Positions 16,586 through 25,532 are shown, numbered from the stretch's first letter. The stretch is DNA of 64,000 bases from Bauldia sp963759235 (GCA_963759235.1 CAVWYO010000001.1:496001-560000); one strand, 5' to 3'. The notes: generated by a model from the sequence alone, not told the origin. Translations and numbers: made by a program.

Positions 16586-17301
16586 GCCGCGAGCTCCCAT
16601 TTCTCCGCCTGAGCCTGATAGCGCCGTCCGGAGATTCGGCTGTGCTCCTGAGCAAGCAGCCACGCCCAGAACGGCAACGTCACCTCGGGCGTCGGCCGGT
16701 CGGAGATATCCTCGCCGGGATAGGCCGACTGATGCATCTCGGTGCGCATATCGCCGGGGTCGACCGCAACCACCGCGACGCCGCGGTCGCCAAGCTCCTT
16801 GGCAAGGGTCAGCGAGATCAGGTCGAGCGCCGCCTTGCTGGCACCGTAGCCGCCCCATCCGGGATAGCCGCCGATAGCGGCGTCGCTGGAGATGTTGACC
16901 ACCAGGCCGCTCCGCTTCTCCAGCGCCGGCAGCACCGCCTGAACAAGGCCGAGCGGCGCCGTGACGTTGACCGCGAATATGCGCTCCAGCTCGGCCAAGG
17001 AAAGGTCGCTTAAGGGCGGCAGCGGACTCGGGCCGATGGCGGAAGCATTGTTGACGAGGAGGTCGAGCCCGCCGAGCCCCTCCGCCGCATCGGCGAGCCG
17101 TTGCCGGTGCTGCGGATCGGCGACATCGCCGGCAATCGGCGTGAGGCGGCTGCTTGCGGTCGCGACTGTGTCCATGAAGGCCGTCAGCCCGGCGGCGTCG
17201 CGGGCGGTCAATATCAGGTCGTAGTCCTGCGCCGCCAGGAAGGCGGCAAGCGTCGCGCCGAGGCCGCGGCTGGCGCCGGTGATCAAGGCCGTGCGATTCA
17301 T
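16582..17301 (-). CDS. Short-chain dehydrogenase/reductase
   Basis: A 239-residue classical SDR: nucleotide-binding TGASRGLG (residues 8-15), NNAS, the catalytic serine in VVNISSDAAIGG, and YGASK (Tyr and Lys of the active site). The C-terminal substrate region PGDMRTEMHQSAYPGEDISDRP resembles uncharacterised SDRs that occur next to QueA-like genes. It is divergent from soxR and lies downstream of a SoxR-type promoter, so it is likely induced by redox-cycling compounds. Confidence 0.85.
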   Translation of the reverse strand: MNRTALITGASRGLGATLAAFLAAQDYDLILTARDAAGLTAFMDTVATASSRLTPIAGDVADPQHRQRLADAAEGLGGLDLLVNNASAIGPSPLPPLSDLSLAELERIFAVNVTAPLGLVQAVLPALEKRSGLVVNISSDAAIGGYPGWGGYGASKAALDLISLTLAKELGDRGVAVVAVDPGDMRTEMHQSAYPGEDISDRPTPEVTLPFWAWLLAQEHSRISGRRYQAQAEKWELAA

Positions 17302-17388
17302 TCCAACCCTCCGTCTCGTCCCGGAACCGAGCGCCGGGCGGGCGATGACCGCCGGGATCGCCGACGCGGCGTCATCCAATCGAGTTGC

Positions 17389-17419
17389 AGGCTACAAGTT
17401 AAAGTGAACTTGAAGTCAA
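17389..17419 (-). promoter_or_regulatory. SoxR-type promoter with 19-bp spacer
   Basis: On the minus strand, TTGACT is followed by a 19-base spacer and TAGCCT. The spacer carries the dyad CAAGTT-N6-AACTTG (17395-17412). The over-long 19-bp spacer with a centred dyad is the hallmark of MerR-family activated promoters and resembles the SoxR box. It points toward the SDR and QueA-like genes and overlaps the upstream region of soxR. Confidence 0.7.
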
Positions 17420-17445
17420 GCGCCAAAAGTGGTCTTCTTCCCGGC

Positions 17446-17880
17446 GTGGAAACCGTGCTCACCATCGGCGAGGTCTCACGCCGCAGCGGGGTGGCGGCAT
17501 CGGCGCTGCGCTTCTACGAGACGCGCGGTCTGATCGCCTCGGAACGTCCCGGTCCGGGCCACCGCCGCTATCGACGCGCGGTGCTGCGGCGGATCGCCTT
17601 CATCGTTTTCGCCCAGCGCATCGGGCTGACGCTCGACGAGATCGGCGCGGAGCTCGCCAAGCTGCCCCCGGACCGGGCGCCGACCCGGCGCGACTGGGCG
17701 CGCCTGTCGCGCAACTGGACGGCGAGGATCGATGAGCGCATCGCCGAGCTCGAGCGCCTCAAGGCGGGCCTCACCGAATGCATCGGCTGCGGCTGTCTGT
17801 CGCTCGACCGTTGCAAGCTTGCCAATCCCGACGACCGCGTCGGCCGCTTCGGGCCAGGTCCGCGCTATTGGCTTGGCTGA
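17446..17880 (+). CDS. soxR: Redox-sensitive transcriptional activator SoxR
   Basis: A 144-residue MerR-family regulator. The N-terminal winged helix reads LTIGEVSRRSGVAASALRFYETRGLI, followed by a dimerisation helix. The C-terminal [2Fe-2S] motif CIGCGCLSLDRC holds Cys112, 115, 117 and 123, the exact SoxR spacing. Oxidation of the cluster activates target promoters. Start is GTG at 17446, or GTG at 17455 (both in frame; neither has a strong ribosome-binding site). In non-enteric bacteria SoxR controls small sets of detoxification genes; the divergent SDR is the obvious target here. Confidence 0.92.
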   Translation: METVLTIGEVSRRSGVAASALRFYETRGLIASERPGPGHRRYRRAVLRRIAFIVFAQRIGLTLDEIGAELAKLPPDRAPTRRDWARLSRNWTARIDERIAELERLKAGLTECIGCGCLSLDRCKLANPDDRVGRFGPGPRYWLG

Positions 17881-17909
17881 TCTCTCGGGGTTGCCGCGCG
17901 AAAGTCGTG

Positions 17910-18752
17910 TTATCCCGAGCCGGCCTGAAAGAACGATCCCAGCTCGCCTTCCGGCGCGGCGGCCGGGGCGTGCAGCGGCTGCAGCTCCTCGGCGCGGAGC
18001 ACCTCCTCGTCGGGATCGGACCAGTCGATGATCTCCAGCCGGCCGTCGGAGCGCTCGGCCAGCGCCGTGCAGCTTTCTAGCCAGTCGCCGCAATTGACGA
18101 AATCGAAGCCGTCGAAGGACCGGACGCCGGGCGTGTGGAAGTGGCCGTAGATCACCCCGTCCACGCCATGCAGCCGCGCGGCATGGGTGATCGCCTGCTT
18201 GAAGAAATCGGCGTTGCCGCTCGCCACCCGCTCCGCCACGAGGCGCTGCAGCGACCGACTGAAGCCGAGGGCCGATTTGGCATGGTCGATCAGCTTGCTG
18301 ATCGCTAAGACGGCAAAATAGGCGTGCTTGCTGATGGCGGCGAGACCGCCGAGCCTCGAGCCGACCGCGTCGAACTCGTCGCCGTGAGTGACGAGGTAGC
18401 GCCTGCCGTCGGCCGCTTCGTGAATGGCGTTGACGCGGAGCTCCATTCCCGCCCGTCGCGTCCCGCAATAGCTTCGCACGAAATTGTCGTGGTTGCCGGG
18501 CAAATAGATGACGCGGGTCCCGCGGCGGGCCCGCCGCGCCAATTCGACCAGGATCGCGCGATGCCGCGCCCGTCGCGCCCAGCGCGGGCATGGCTGCCAG
18601 CCCTCGATGATGTCGCCGACCAGGTAGATGAGGTCGGCATCGTGGCGCATGAGGAAATCCCGCACCCGATCGACGCGCGCGTCCCGCCGGCCGAGATGGA
18701 TATCCGACAGGAAAAGCGCCCGATAGCGCCGGGGAGGTGGGCGAGTGGTCAT
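17910..18752 (-). CDS. LpxH-like metallophosphoesterase
   Basis: A 280-residue calcineurin-type phosphoesterase. Metal-binding motifs occur in order: LSDIHLG, GDIIEGW, GNHDNF, THGDEFD and YGHFHTP. The layout is that of UDP-2,3-diacylglucosamine hydrolase relatives, but the protein is longer, with a C-terminal acidic tail ending in GELGSFFQAGSG. The start overlaps the stop of the glycosyltransferase gene (TGATG), so it probably acts in the same glycolipid pathway, for example by hydrolysing a nucleotide- or lipid-linked intermediate. Confidence 0.82.
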   Translation of the reverse strand: MTTRPPPRRYRALFLSDIHLGRRDARVDRVRDFLMRHDADLIYLVGDIIEGWQPCPRWARRARHRAILVELARRARRGTRVIYLPGNHDNFVRSYCGTRRAGMELRVNAIHEAADGRRYLVTHGDEFDAVGSRLGGLAAISKHAYFAVLAISKLIDHAKSALGFSRSLQRLVAERVASGNADFFKQAITHAARLHGVDGVIYGHFHTPGVRSFDGFDFVNCGDWLESCTALAERSDGRLEIIDWSDPDEEVLRAEELQPLHAPAAAPEGELGSFFQAGSG

Positions 18753-19939
18753 CACGCTTTCCTGATCCAGCGCATCACGATGCGGGAAGCCAACGCACTG
18801 GCCACGGGGGCCGCGTCTTCCTCGTCGCCCGCCGCCGTCCCGAGGTCCATCGCGTTGCCGCGCCAGACGAAGGTATTGCCGGTCCAGGCGGCCGCCCACA
18901 GCGCCGGCAAGATCAGATCGCGCGCGACAAGGATCGCCGGCGTCCGCCATGAAAGCGGCCAGCCGAGCAAACCGGCGAGGGCTATCTCCGCCCCGTACCA
19001 GAGAAGGAAGAATCCGCCGAACGCCGGCCAGGCGATCACCCCGGCGGCTGCAAGCCCGGCCGCGCCGGCAAGCGGCACGAAGCCGCCGGAGAGGATCTCC
19101 AGAGCGAACAGCCCGCCGAAGGTGTCGCGGCGAAGACGCGCCCAGCGGAGTTGCCGGCGCCACACCTCGGAGAAGCTCCGGCGGCCCAGCGGCTGTTCGA
19201 ACGGCTTGGCGACAAGCCTTACCTTGCGGCCGGCCCGGCGCGCGATCTTCGTCGCTGCCGCGTCTTCGGCCGGTTGCCGCGCCAGCGCTCGGATGCCACC
19301 GGCGTCGTCGAGAAGCTGGCGTCGCCAGAACAGGGTCTTGCCCTGGGCGAAGGCGGCGCCGCAAGCGGCGGCGGCGAACTGCCAACGGGCCTGATAGGTG
19401 TTGAGCAGGGCGCATTCGAGCTCGGCACTCGGGTTCCCCGGGCGCCCGCCGAAGGCCGGCGAACTGACGAGACCGGTACGCTCGTCCCACGCCGCCATCA
19501 GCTGATCGAGGTAATCGGGCGGGAGCAGGAGATTGCTGTCCGCCATGACGATGAACTCGTGTCGCGCCGCCTGCCACCCCTTCACCACGTTGTTGAGCTT
19601 CGGGTTGATGCTGACGCGGTCGTCGCCGACAAGCAGGCGCGCCGGCACGTCGGGGTGTTCCGCCATCTGGCGTTCGACGAGGGGGATCACCGGATCTGCG
19701 GAGGATGCGACGCAGAAGACGATCTCGAATTCCGGGTAGTCGATGGCAAAGGCCGAGGCGAGCGTCTCCTCGACATGGTTTTCGATGCCGCAGACGGGGC
19801 GAACGATAGTGATCGGTGGCCGCTCGGCGGGACGACGTCCGCCGACCAGGCGCGCACGGACCAGCATCGCCGCAATGCTGGCAAAATGCGCCGCGGCCGC
19901 GAAAGCGACGAGCGCGAGGATCAATACGGTAGGTGTCAT
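18752..19939 (-). CDS. Glycosyltransferase of ceramide glucosyltransferase type (GT21)
   Basis: A 395-residue membrane glycosyltransferase: one N-terminal hydrophobic anchor, a GT-A domain beginning PPITIVRPVCGIEN, an ADSNLLLPPDYL motif (D2), a third acidic motif near PAEDAAATK, and the product-binding RRQLRWARLRR signature of GT21 enzymes. Several C-terminal hydrophobic segments follow. Rhizobial relatives glycosylate ceramide or diacylglycerol, or act in hopanoid head-group synthesis (HpnI type). First gene of a two-gene unit with the phosphoesterase. Confidence 0.82.
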   Translation of the reverse strand: MTPTVLILALVAFAAAAHFASIAAMLVRARLVGGRRPAERPPITIVRPVCGIENHVEETLASAFAIDYPEFEIVFCVASSADPVIPLVERQMAEHPDVPARLLVGDDRVSINPKLNNVVKGWQAARHEFIVMADSNLLLPPDYLDQLMAAWDERTGLVSSPAFGGRPGNPSAELECALLNTYQARWQFAAAACGAAFAQGKTLFWRRQLLDDAGGIRALARQPAEDAAATKIARRAGRKVRLVAKPFEQPLGRRSFSEVWRRQLRWARLRRDTFGGLFALEILSGGFVPLAGAAGLAAAGVIAWPAFGGFFLLWYGAEIALAGLLGWPLSWRTPAILVARDLILPALWAAAWTGNTFVWRGNAMDLGTAAGDEEDAAPVASALASRIVMRWIRKA

Positions 19940-20555
19940 TCCGTGCCTACGATGAAGGGGATCGCCAAAGGGCCGCTCGATTCTCGTCGCCCGAGCGTCG
20001 AGCCGTGGCCGTGGCGTGCCGCATTTCGGTCCTCCCGCCCCTTGCCGAGGGGCGGAGTGGCCAGCTTCCGTCTTCGCGTGCCGTTTGAAGGTTACGAATC
20101 GCGCAATCTCTCTCCGCAGCGAATCATCAATCCCGGTCCATGCTATCCGGCCTCGTCAGACCACCGGACTCTTAGCGGTATTGGTTCAGCGAGCCTAGTG
20201 CCGACCCAAAATTCTCCTCCACTTTACGTCGGCGAGCGGCGCAAGGTCATTGGCTTGAAGTTTCATATCCAGATATGGGAGCTTCGGCCAGAGTTGCACA
20301 AGATCGAACGTTCCCCCCGGAAGGCCGAATCAGGCCTTCCCACCGCCCCTGCCGTTTGCCTCTATTTGCGCGGATCGCGCCTCCGGCTCAGGGACAATTC
20401 GGGCCAATATGCCAATATTATGACGGTCTGGCGGGCCGACGCGCTTGGGCAGGGCTTTTCGGGGTTGGTCGGGTGCGACAACAAGGCCAGTCACGCCGGA
20501 TGTGACGGCCCGAACGGCTACTCAGCCGGAGGTTGAATTCACCCAGGGGCCCTCG
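19940..20555. other. 616-bp gap without recognisable gene
   Basis: Lies upstream of the glycosyltransferase and downstream of the isomerase, both on the minus strand. Composition dips to lower GC around 20100-20300. Open frames here have no family similarity or ribosome-binding site. It must hold the promoter for the glycosyltransferase unit. I see no clear operator. Confidence 0.5.
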
Positions 20556-21425
20556 TCAGCACGCCGTCCGATAGCGATCGATGATCACCGAGAGGACCTC
20601 GTCGATCGGCCGCGACCACCAGTGGTCGGAAAGCACCTCGACTTCATAGGCGCCGTCATAGCCTTCCGCCTCGACCGCCGCGCGGAGCTTGCGGATCTCG
20701 ATGACGCCGTCGCCCATCATGCCGCGCCCGCTGAGGAGGCTGGTGGTCGGCGCCAGCCAGTCGCAAACGTGGAAGGCAAGGAGGCGATCCTTGCCGATCC
20801 GCCTGATCTGCGCATGGACCTCGGCGTCCCACCAGACATGATAGACGTCGATCGCGATGCCGAGGCCCCGCGCGCGCTCTGGGTCGATGGCATCGCAAAG
20901 GTCGAGCGCCTGCCGGAGCGTGCAGAGGCACGAGCGCTCCGCCGCCATCATCGGATGCAGCGGCTCCAGCGCCAATGGCATGCCGACGGTTTCGGCATAG
21001 GCCAGGAGCTCGGCGAGCCCGTCGGCAACCTGGCGGCGGGCGTCGGCAATGTCGTTGGACGGCGCCGATCCCGGGCGGGCGAATTGCGGCAGGCCGCCGA
21101 CGACGATCACCAGGCACCGAGCGCCGAGCGCCGCCGCCTCGTCGACGGCGCGGCGATTGTCGTCGCGAACCGACACGCGATGCGCGGCGTCGGTTGGAAA
21201 CAGGCCGCCGCGGCAATAACCGGACAGGCGGAACCCGCCGTCGCGGATCGCCTTCACCGCGCGGTCGAGGCCGACCGCGTGAACCTGATCGCGCCACGGC
21301 GAGACGGTGCCGATGCGGTGCCGCTTGGCGGCCTCGATGATGTCGAGAAGGTCGCACTGCTCGCGAACCGTGCCGGTGTTGAGCGACAGCAATTCGAGCC
21401 CCGTATCGGCCGCAAGGTCGCGCAT
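20556..21425 (-). CDS. Xylose isomerase-like TIM-barrel sugar isomerase/epimerase
   Basis: A 289-residue member of the AP_endonuc_2/xylose-isomerase-like barrel family. Metal-ligand regions are seen as ALEPLHPM (Glu), GIAIDVYHVWWD (Asp and His), LLAFHVCDW (His) and YEVEVLSDHWW (Glu). Such enzymes isomerise or epimerise keto-sugars, inosose or related polyols. It stands alone between two gaps, so the substrate cannot be inferred. Confidence 0.82.
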   Translation of the reverse strand: MRDLAADTGLELLSLNTGTVREQCDLLDIIEAAKRHRIGTVSPWRDQVHAVGLDRAVKAIRDGGFRLSGYCRGGLFPTDAAHRVSVRDDNRRAVDEAAALGARCLVIVVGGLPQFARPGSAPSNDIADARRQVADGLAELLAYAETVGMPLALEPLHPMMAAERSCLCTLRQALDLCDAIDPERARGLGIAIDVYHVWWDAEVHAQIRRIGKDRLLAFHVCDWLAPTTSLLSGRGMMGDGVIEIRKLRAAVEAEGYDGAYEVEVLSDHWWSRPIDEVLSVIIDRYRTAC

Positions 21426-21824
21426 CTCTCACGCGACTCCGTGGACGGCGATCTGCCGACAGGCGCTTCGGCGGCTTGGTCTCGACATGCCCAAAACGTT
21501 GCTTCTTTCGCGACGGCGCCGGAACCTAACACGCTCGCCACGGAGGGCAACGGCGGGAGCGAGGATAGGCCTCTGGCGCCGCCGTCATCGACATAGTGAC
21601 GGTGCCATCCACGAGCGGATCGAGCCGTCAGGACCGGGCCGCGCCTCGGCGGTCTTAATTGTCGCACCCGGCGCCCGGGGCCTTATCAGCGTTTTGTCAG
21701 CGGCGGTCGGGCATGGAGCCGCCCCGACCGCGCCGTCGGTCCCGCCTGCATCGATCGAGGCGGCGTCGGCGCGGTCAGCGCGTAACGAACCTCCCATCGC
21801 TCAACGCCACAGAGGCCGACCTCC
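21426..21824. other. 399-bp gap, divergent promoter region
   Basis: Between the divergent isomerase and DUF2231 genes. No frame with family similarity. No clear inverted repeat or promoter match was found by eye. Confidence 0.4.
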
Positions 21825-22292
21825 ATGATCCCGATCCAACACATCCACCCGATGCTCGTCCACTTCCCCATTGTCTTCTTCCTGACCCTCGCCGGCTTCG
21901 ACATTATCGCGGTGCTGCGCGGTGCCAACGTCACCGGCCGCTCCGCCGTCGGCAGCATCTCCACCGGCCTGGCGCTCCTCGCCGGCCTGTCGGCGCTCGC
22001 CGCGTGGTTCTTCGGCGACATTGCGATGGAGGTCGCCCAGGGCCGCGGCCTGCAGAGCGCCGTGGCCGACATCCACGAGGGACTAGGCAGCGCCACCGCG
22101 GCCGCCTTCGCGGTCTGGGCGCTGGTGCGCGCCTTCACCTGGTGGCGGAACTGGCAGGCGACCCGCGCGGCGGAAGGTGGCGTCGCGGTGATCGAACTGC
22201 TCGGCGTCGTCCTCGTCATCGCCACCGCCTATTTCGGCGGCGAACTGGTCTTCGGCCTCGGCGTCAACGTCGCCCAGGCCGCGGCCGGCTAG
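21825..22292 (+). CDS. DUF2231 membrane protein
   Basis: A 155-residue protein with four hydrophobic segments, opening IQHIHPMLVHFPI, the characteristic histidine-containing start of DUF2231 proteins. A second conserved histidine lies in VADIHEGLG. The conserved histidines near the membrane suggest haem or electron transfer in the inner membrane, but the function of the family is not established. Single gene with a repeat-rich region after it. Confidence 0.8.
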   Translation: MIPIQHIHPMLVHFPIVFFLTLAGFDIIAVLRGANVTGRSAVGSISTGLALLAGLSALAAWFFGDIAMEVAQGRGLQSAVADIHEGLGSATAAAFAVWALVRAFTWWRNWQATRAAEGGVAVIELLGVVLVIATAYFGGELVFGLGVNVAQAAAG

Positions 22293-22433
22293 GGAGGCGG
22301 TCTCCGCCGCGTACAAGGCGGGGACCCCGTTCGGCGGTGTCGGCGGACCCTGCGCCGGCACCGCCGGACGGCGCGCCCCGAGGTCGAAAGCCCTCTCCGT
22401 CCGGGACCGTTGCAAAATTCGAGGACAGCTGTG

Positions 22434-22550
22434 TTGCGTGCTTCGAGGCGCGCTTCGCGCACACCTCAGCATGAGGATGTTTTCCCATATGAAACAATAA
22501 CGTGCCTCATCCTGAGGTGCTCGGGCGGAGCCCGAGCCTCGAAGGACGCA
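22434..22550. repeat. Two inverted copies of a CTTCGAGG...CCTCAGGATGAGG intergenic repeat
   Basis: The first copy (22434-22479) reads TGCGTGCTTCGAGGC ... ACCTCAGCATGAGG. The second (22504-22550) is its near reverse complement (CCTCATCCTGAGGT ... CCTCGAAGGACGCA), so the pair can fold into a long hairpin across an AT-rich 25-base centre. Each copy also has an inner stem, such as GCTCGGGC/GCCCGAGC. A related single copy is at 33456-33498. This pattern is common between genes in Rhizobiales genomes. Confidence 0.8.
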
Positions 22551-22612
22551 ATGCCGATCGGCCGCTTTCCAAAGCCCCTTCGGCAACGCTCCCTGTCGGA
22601 GAGGCGACCGCC

Positions 22613-23884
22613 TTATTCTGCAACGTCGGCAGGTGCGGCGTCAGCGGGCGCCTTGGCGCCAAACCGCCGCTCGACATAGTCCTCCACCATCGCCCGGAAC
22701 TCGTCGGCGATGTGGGGGCCGCGGAGCGTCGCCGCCTTCTTGCCGTCGACGAAGACCGGAGCGGCCGGCTGCTCGCCGGTGCCGGGCAGCGAGATGCCGA
22801 TGTCGGCGTGCTTCGATTCGCCGGGACCGTTGACGATGCAGCCCATCACGGCGACCTGCAGGGCCTCGACCCCGGGGTATTTCTCGCGCCAGATCGGCAT
22901 GTTGGCGCGGAGGTCGTCCTCGATGCGGCGGGCAAGCTCCTGGAACACCGTCGAGGTGGTGCGGCCGCAGCCGGGGCAGGCGGCGACCACCGGCAGGAAG
23001 GCACGGAAGCCCATGGTCTGCAGAAGCTCCTGCGCCACCGTCACCTCGCGGGTGCGGTCGCCGCCCGGCTCCGGCGTCAGCGAGATGCGGATGGTGTCGC
23101 CGATCCCCTGCTGGAGGAGGATGGACAGCGCGGCGGCAGAGGCGACGATGCCCTTCGAGCCCATGCCCGCCTCGGTCAGGCCGAGGTGAAGGGCGTGGTC
23201 GGTGCGGCGGGCGAGTTCCGCATAGACGGCGACCAAGTCCTGCACCTGGCTCACCTTGGCCGACAGGATGATGCGGTCGCGGCCGAGGCCGAGTTCCTCG
23301 GCGCGGGCAGCGGAAAGCAGCGCCGACTGGACGATCGCCTCGCGCATGACCTCGCGCGCCGACTTCGGCTCGGCGCTTTTCGCGTTGTCGTTCATCAGGC
23401 GAGTGAGCAGCGCCTGGTCGAGAGAGCCCCAGTTGACGCCGATCCTGACCGGCTTGGAATTGCGGATGGCGATGTCGATGAGCGTGGCGAACTGGCGGTC
23501 CTTCTTCTCGCCGAAGCCGACATTGCCGGGATTGATGCGATATTTGTCGAGGGCCTCCGCCGCGGCGGGATGATCGGCGAGCAGCTTGTGGCCGATATAG
23601 TGGAAGTCGCCGATCAGCGGCACCGCGACCCCCAGCCTGGCCAGCCGGTCGCGGATATGGGGGACCGCGGCGGCGGCTTCGTCGCGATCGACGGTGATGC
23701 GCACCAGCTCCGAGCCGGCACGAGCGAGCGCTGCGACCTGGGCGGCGGTCGCCTCGACGTCGGCGGTGTCGGTATTGGTCATCGACTGGACGACGATCGG
23801 GGCGTCGCCGCCGACCGTCACGCCGCCGACATCGACGCCGACCGTGCGGTGGCGGGGAAGCGGCGCGGTGAGGTAGTCGGTCAT
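22613..23884 (-). CDS. ispG: 4-hydroxy-3-methylbut-2-enyl diphosphate synthase (flavodoxin), IspG/GcpE
   Basis: A 423-residue [4Fe-4S] enzyme that converts methylerythritol cyclodiphosphate to HMBPP in the non-mevalonate isoprenoid pathway. TIM-barrel motifs include PIVVQSMTNTDTAD and RINPGNVG. The cluster ligands lie in ACPGCGRT (two Cys) and VMGCIVNGPGE (one Cys). The start at 23884 gives the normal length; the frame continues upstream through a repeat region and should not be used. Confidence 0.97.
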   Translation of the reverse strand: MTDYLTAPLPRHRTVGVDVGGVTVGGDAPIVVQSMTNTDTADVEATAAQVAALARAGSELVRITVDRDEAAAAVPHIRDRLARLGVAVPLIGDFHYIGHKLLADHPAAAEALDKYRINPGNVGFGEKKDRQFATLIDIAIRNSKPVRIGVNWGSLDQALLTRLMNDNAKSAEPKSAREVMREAIVQSALLSAARAEELGLGRDRIILSAKVSQVQDLVAVYAELARRTDHALHLGLTEAGMGSKGIVASAAALSILLQQGIGDTIRISLTPEPGGDRTREVTVAQELLQTMGFRAFLPVVAACPGCGRTTSTVFQELARRIEDDLRANMPIWREKYPGVEALQVAVMGCIVNGPGESKHADIGISLPGTGEQPAAPVFVDGKKAATLRGPHIADEFRAMVEDYVERRFGAKAPADAAPADVAE

Positions 23885-23928
23885 CGGAGTCCCGTCCTGG
23901 ACGGCCACACGAGCCCGTGCAGCCTTGT

Positions 23929-24065
23929 CCCTCCCCGGACCGGGGAGGGTGGCCGTGAGCGAAGCGAGCGGACGGGTGGGGGTCGTATGCAGGGAAGCCG
24001 CCACCCACCGGCCGTCTGCTGGTCCCCCCTCCCCTGTCGGGAAGGGATATTCTGGCGGCACACTG
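23929..24065. repeat. CTCCCC-type intergenic repeat with hairpin
   Basis: CCCTCCCCGG-A-CCGGGGAGGG forms a perfect hairpin at 23929-23949. It is followed by GAGCGAAGCGAGCGGACGGG and a second part at about 24010-24060 (CCTCCCCTGTCGGGAAGGG). This mosaic is a familiar rhizobial intergenic repeat. It lies between ispG and zur. Confidence 0.75.
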
Positions 24066-24121
24066 CGCCTCCGCTCTGCATGACCCTTTGTCTCCCGCAC
24101 GGGCGCATCACGACACCAGCC

Positions 24122-24610
24122 TTAGCTTCGGCACGCTGCGCAGAGGCCGCGGATCTCGACCACCGGCGATTTCGGGACGAAGCCGACCGCGCCGGTCACC
24201 TCGCCGATGATGTCGTGAAGTGCCGCCGACGAGGCTTCGCCGGCGGCGCCGCATTTGTCGCAGAGCAGAAACAGCGTTGCCTCATCGTCGCAGTCGGCGC
24301 CGCGGTCGCAGGCGACATAGGCGTTCCGCGATTCGATGCGGTGGGCGAAGCGATGCTCGACGAGGAAGTCGAGGGCGCGATAGACCGATACCGGCGCCGG
24401 ACGGTGCCCGCCGACGCCGAGCCGATCGATGACATCGTAGGCGGACGCCGGGACGTGGCTCTCCAGAAGCGCCGCCAGCACCGCCCGCCGCTGGTCGGTG
24501 AAGCGCAGGCCTTCCGCCGTGCACAACGCCTGGGCATGGCGGATGGCGTCCGCCGCGCAGCGGCGGTGGTCGTGGTGCTTGTGCTCCAGCACCGGGCTGA
24601 CGCTTGCCAT
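24122..24610 (-). CDS. zur: Fur-family regulator, zinc uptake regulator (Zur) type
   Basis: A 162-residue Fur-family repressor. The N-terminal segment carries a histidine-rich start (EHKHHDHRRC), then the winged helix LRFTDQRRAVLAALLESHVPASAYDVIDRL and YRALDFLVEHRFAHRIE. The C-terminal part has two CXXC pairs, LLCDKCG and GLCAAC, that hold structural zinc. The short form with these CXXC pairs is typical of Zur, which represses zinc uptake genes. No zinc transporter is next to it. The start at 24610 is chosen because upstream codons overlap the divergent bdh promoter. Confidence 0.85.
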   Translation of the reverse strand: MASVSPVLEHKHHDHRRCAADAIRHAQALCTAEGLRFTDQRRAVLAALLESHVPASAYDVIDRLGVGGHRPAPVSVYRALDFLVEHRFAHRIESRNAYVACDRGADCDDEATLFLLCDKCGAAGEASSAALHDIIGEVTGAVGFVPKSPVVEIRGLCAACRS

Positions 24611-24749
24611 TGTCGCGATCCTCGGCCGTTCTTGACCTTTTAGCACACCCTGCGTCGCCGCTGAGGGATGCCGAACTTGCTGCAATGCAATATATAGCGC
24701 CCGACGGGCACATATAGGCGTCGATACCTGCATTATCGAGGAGAGTGTC

Positions 24750-25532
24750 ATGCTGAAAGGTAAAACCGCCCTGGTCACCGGCTCTACCAGCGGCATCGGC
24801 CATGGCATTGCGACGGCGATGGCGAAGCAGGGCGCCAACGTCATCCTCAACGGCTTCGGCGACCAGGCCGAGATCGAGAAAGTGCGGTCGGCGCTTGCCA
24901 AGGCGACCGGCGTCGAGGTTCGTTATTCGCCCGCCGACATGACCAGGCCCGACGAGATCGCCGCCATGATCGCCGATGCCGAGAAGGAGTTCGGGGCGGT
25001 CGACGTGCTTTGCAACAATGCCGGCATCCAGCACGTCGCGCCGGTCGACGAATTCCCCATCGACAAGTGGAACGCGATCATCGCCATCAACCTGTCGTCC
25101 TATTTTCTGACCATCCGCGCGGCGCTGCCGGCCATGAAGAAAAAAGGCTGGGGCCGCATCATCCAGACCGCCAGCGCCCACGCAATCATCGCCTCGCCGT
25201 TCAAGGCCGCCTATGTCGCGGCCAAGCACGGCGTCGCCGGGTTGACCAAGGTGGTGGCGCTCGAGACGGCGGAAGCCGGCATCACCTGCAACGCCATCTG
25301 CCCCGGCTATGTGTGGACGCCGCTGGTCGAGAAGCAGGTCCCTGACACCGCCAAGGCGCGCGGCATCACCGAGGAGGAGGTCAAGCGCGACGTGATGCTG
25401 GCGGCGCAGCCGACCAAGGAGTTCGTCACCATCGAGGAGGTCGCAGCACTGGCGGTTTTTCTCACCACCGATGCGGCGAGGAACATCACCGGCGCAATGC
25501 TGCCGATCGACGGCGGGTGGACGGCTGCATGA
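24750..25532 (+). CDS. 3-hydroxybutyrate dehydrogenase
   Basis: A 260-residue SDR close to BdhA: TGSTSGIG near the N-terminus, CNNAGIQHVAPVDEFP, the catalytic segment TASAHAIIASPFKAAYVAAK and the specificity region GYVWTPLVEKQVPD, then DGGWTAA at the end. It oxidises D-3-hydroxybutyrate to acetoacetate during use of polyhydroxybutyrate. A GAGGAGAG ribosome-binding site precedes the ATG. Its stop overlaps the next gene's start (ATGA). Confidence 0.92.
   Translation: MLKGKTALVTGSTSGIGHGIATAMAKQGANVILNGFGDQAEIEKVRSALAKATGVEVRYSPADMTRPDEIAAMIADAEKEFGAVDVLCNNAGIQHVAPVDEFPIDKWNAIIAINLSSYFLTIRAALPAMKKKGWGRIIQTASAHAIIASPFKAAYVAAKHGVAGLTKVVALETAEAGITCNAICPGYVWTPLVEKQVPDTAKARGITEEEVKRDVMLAAQPTKEFVTIEEVAALAVFLTTDAARNITGAMLPIDGGWTAA

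Noticed and set aside
22502..24643. 713-codon forward open frame
   Set aside because: Antisense to ispG and zur, both with intact motifs, and it crosses two intergenic repeats.
24611..24749. Possible Zur box between zur and the dehydrogenase gene
   Set aside because: AT-rich bases are present (CAATATATAG), but no convincing Zur-type dyad can be found.
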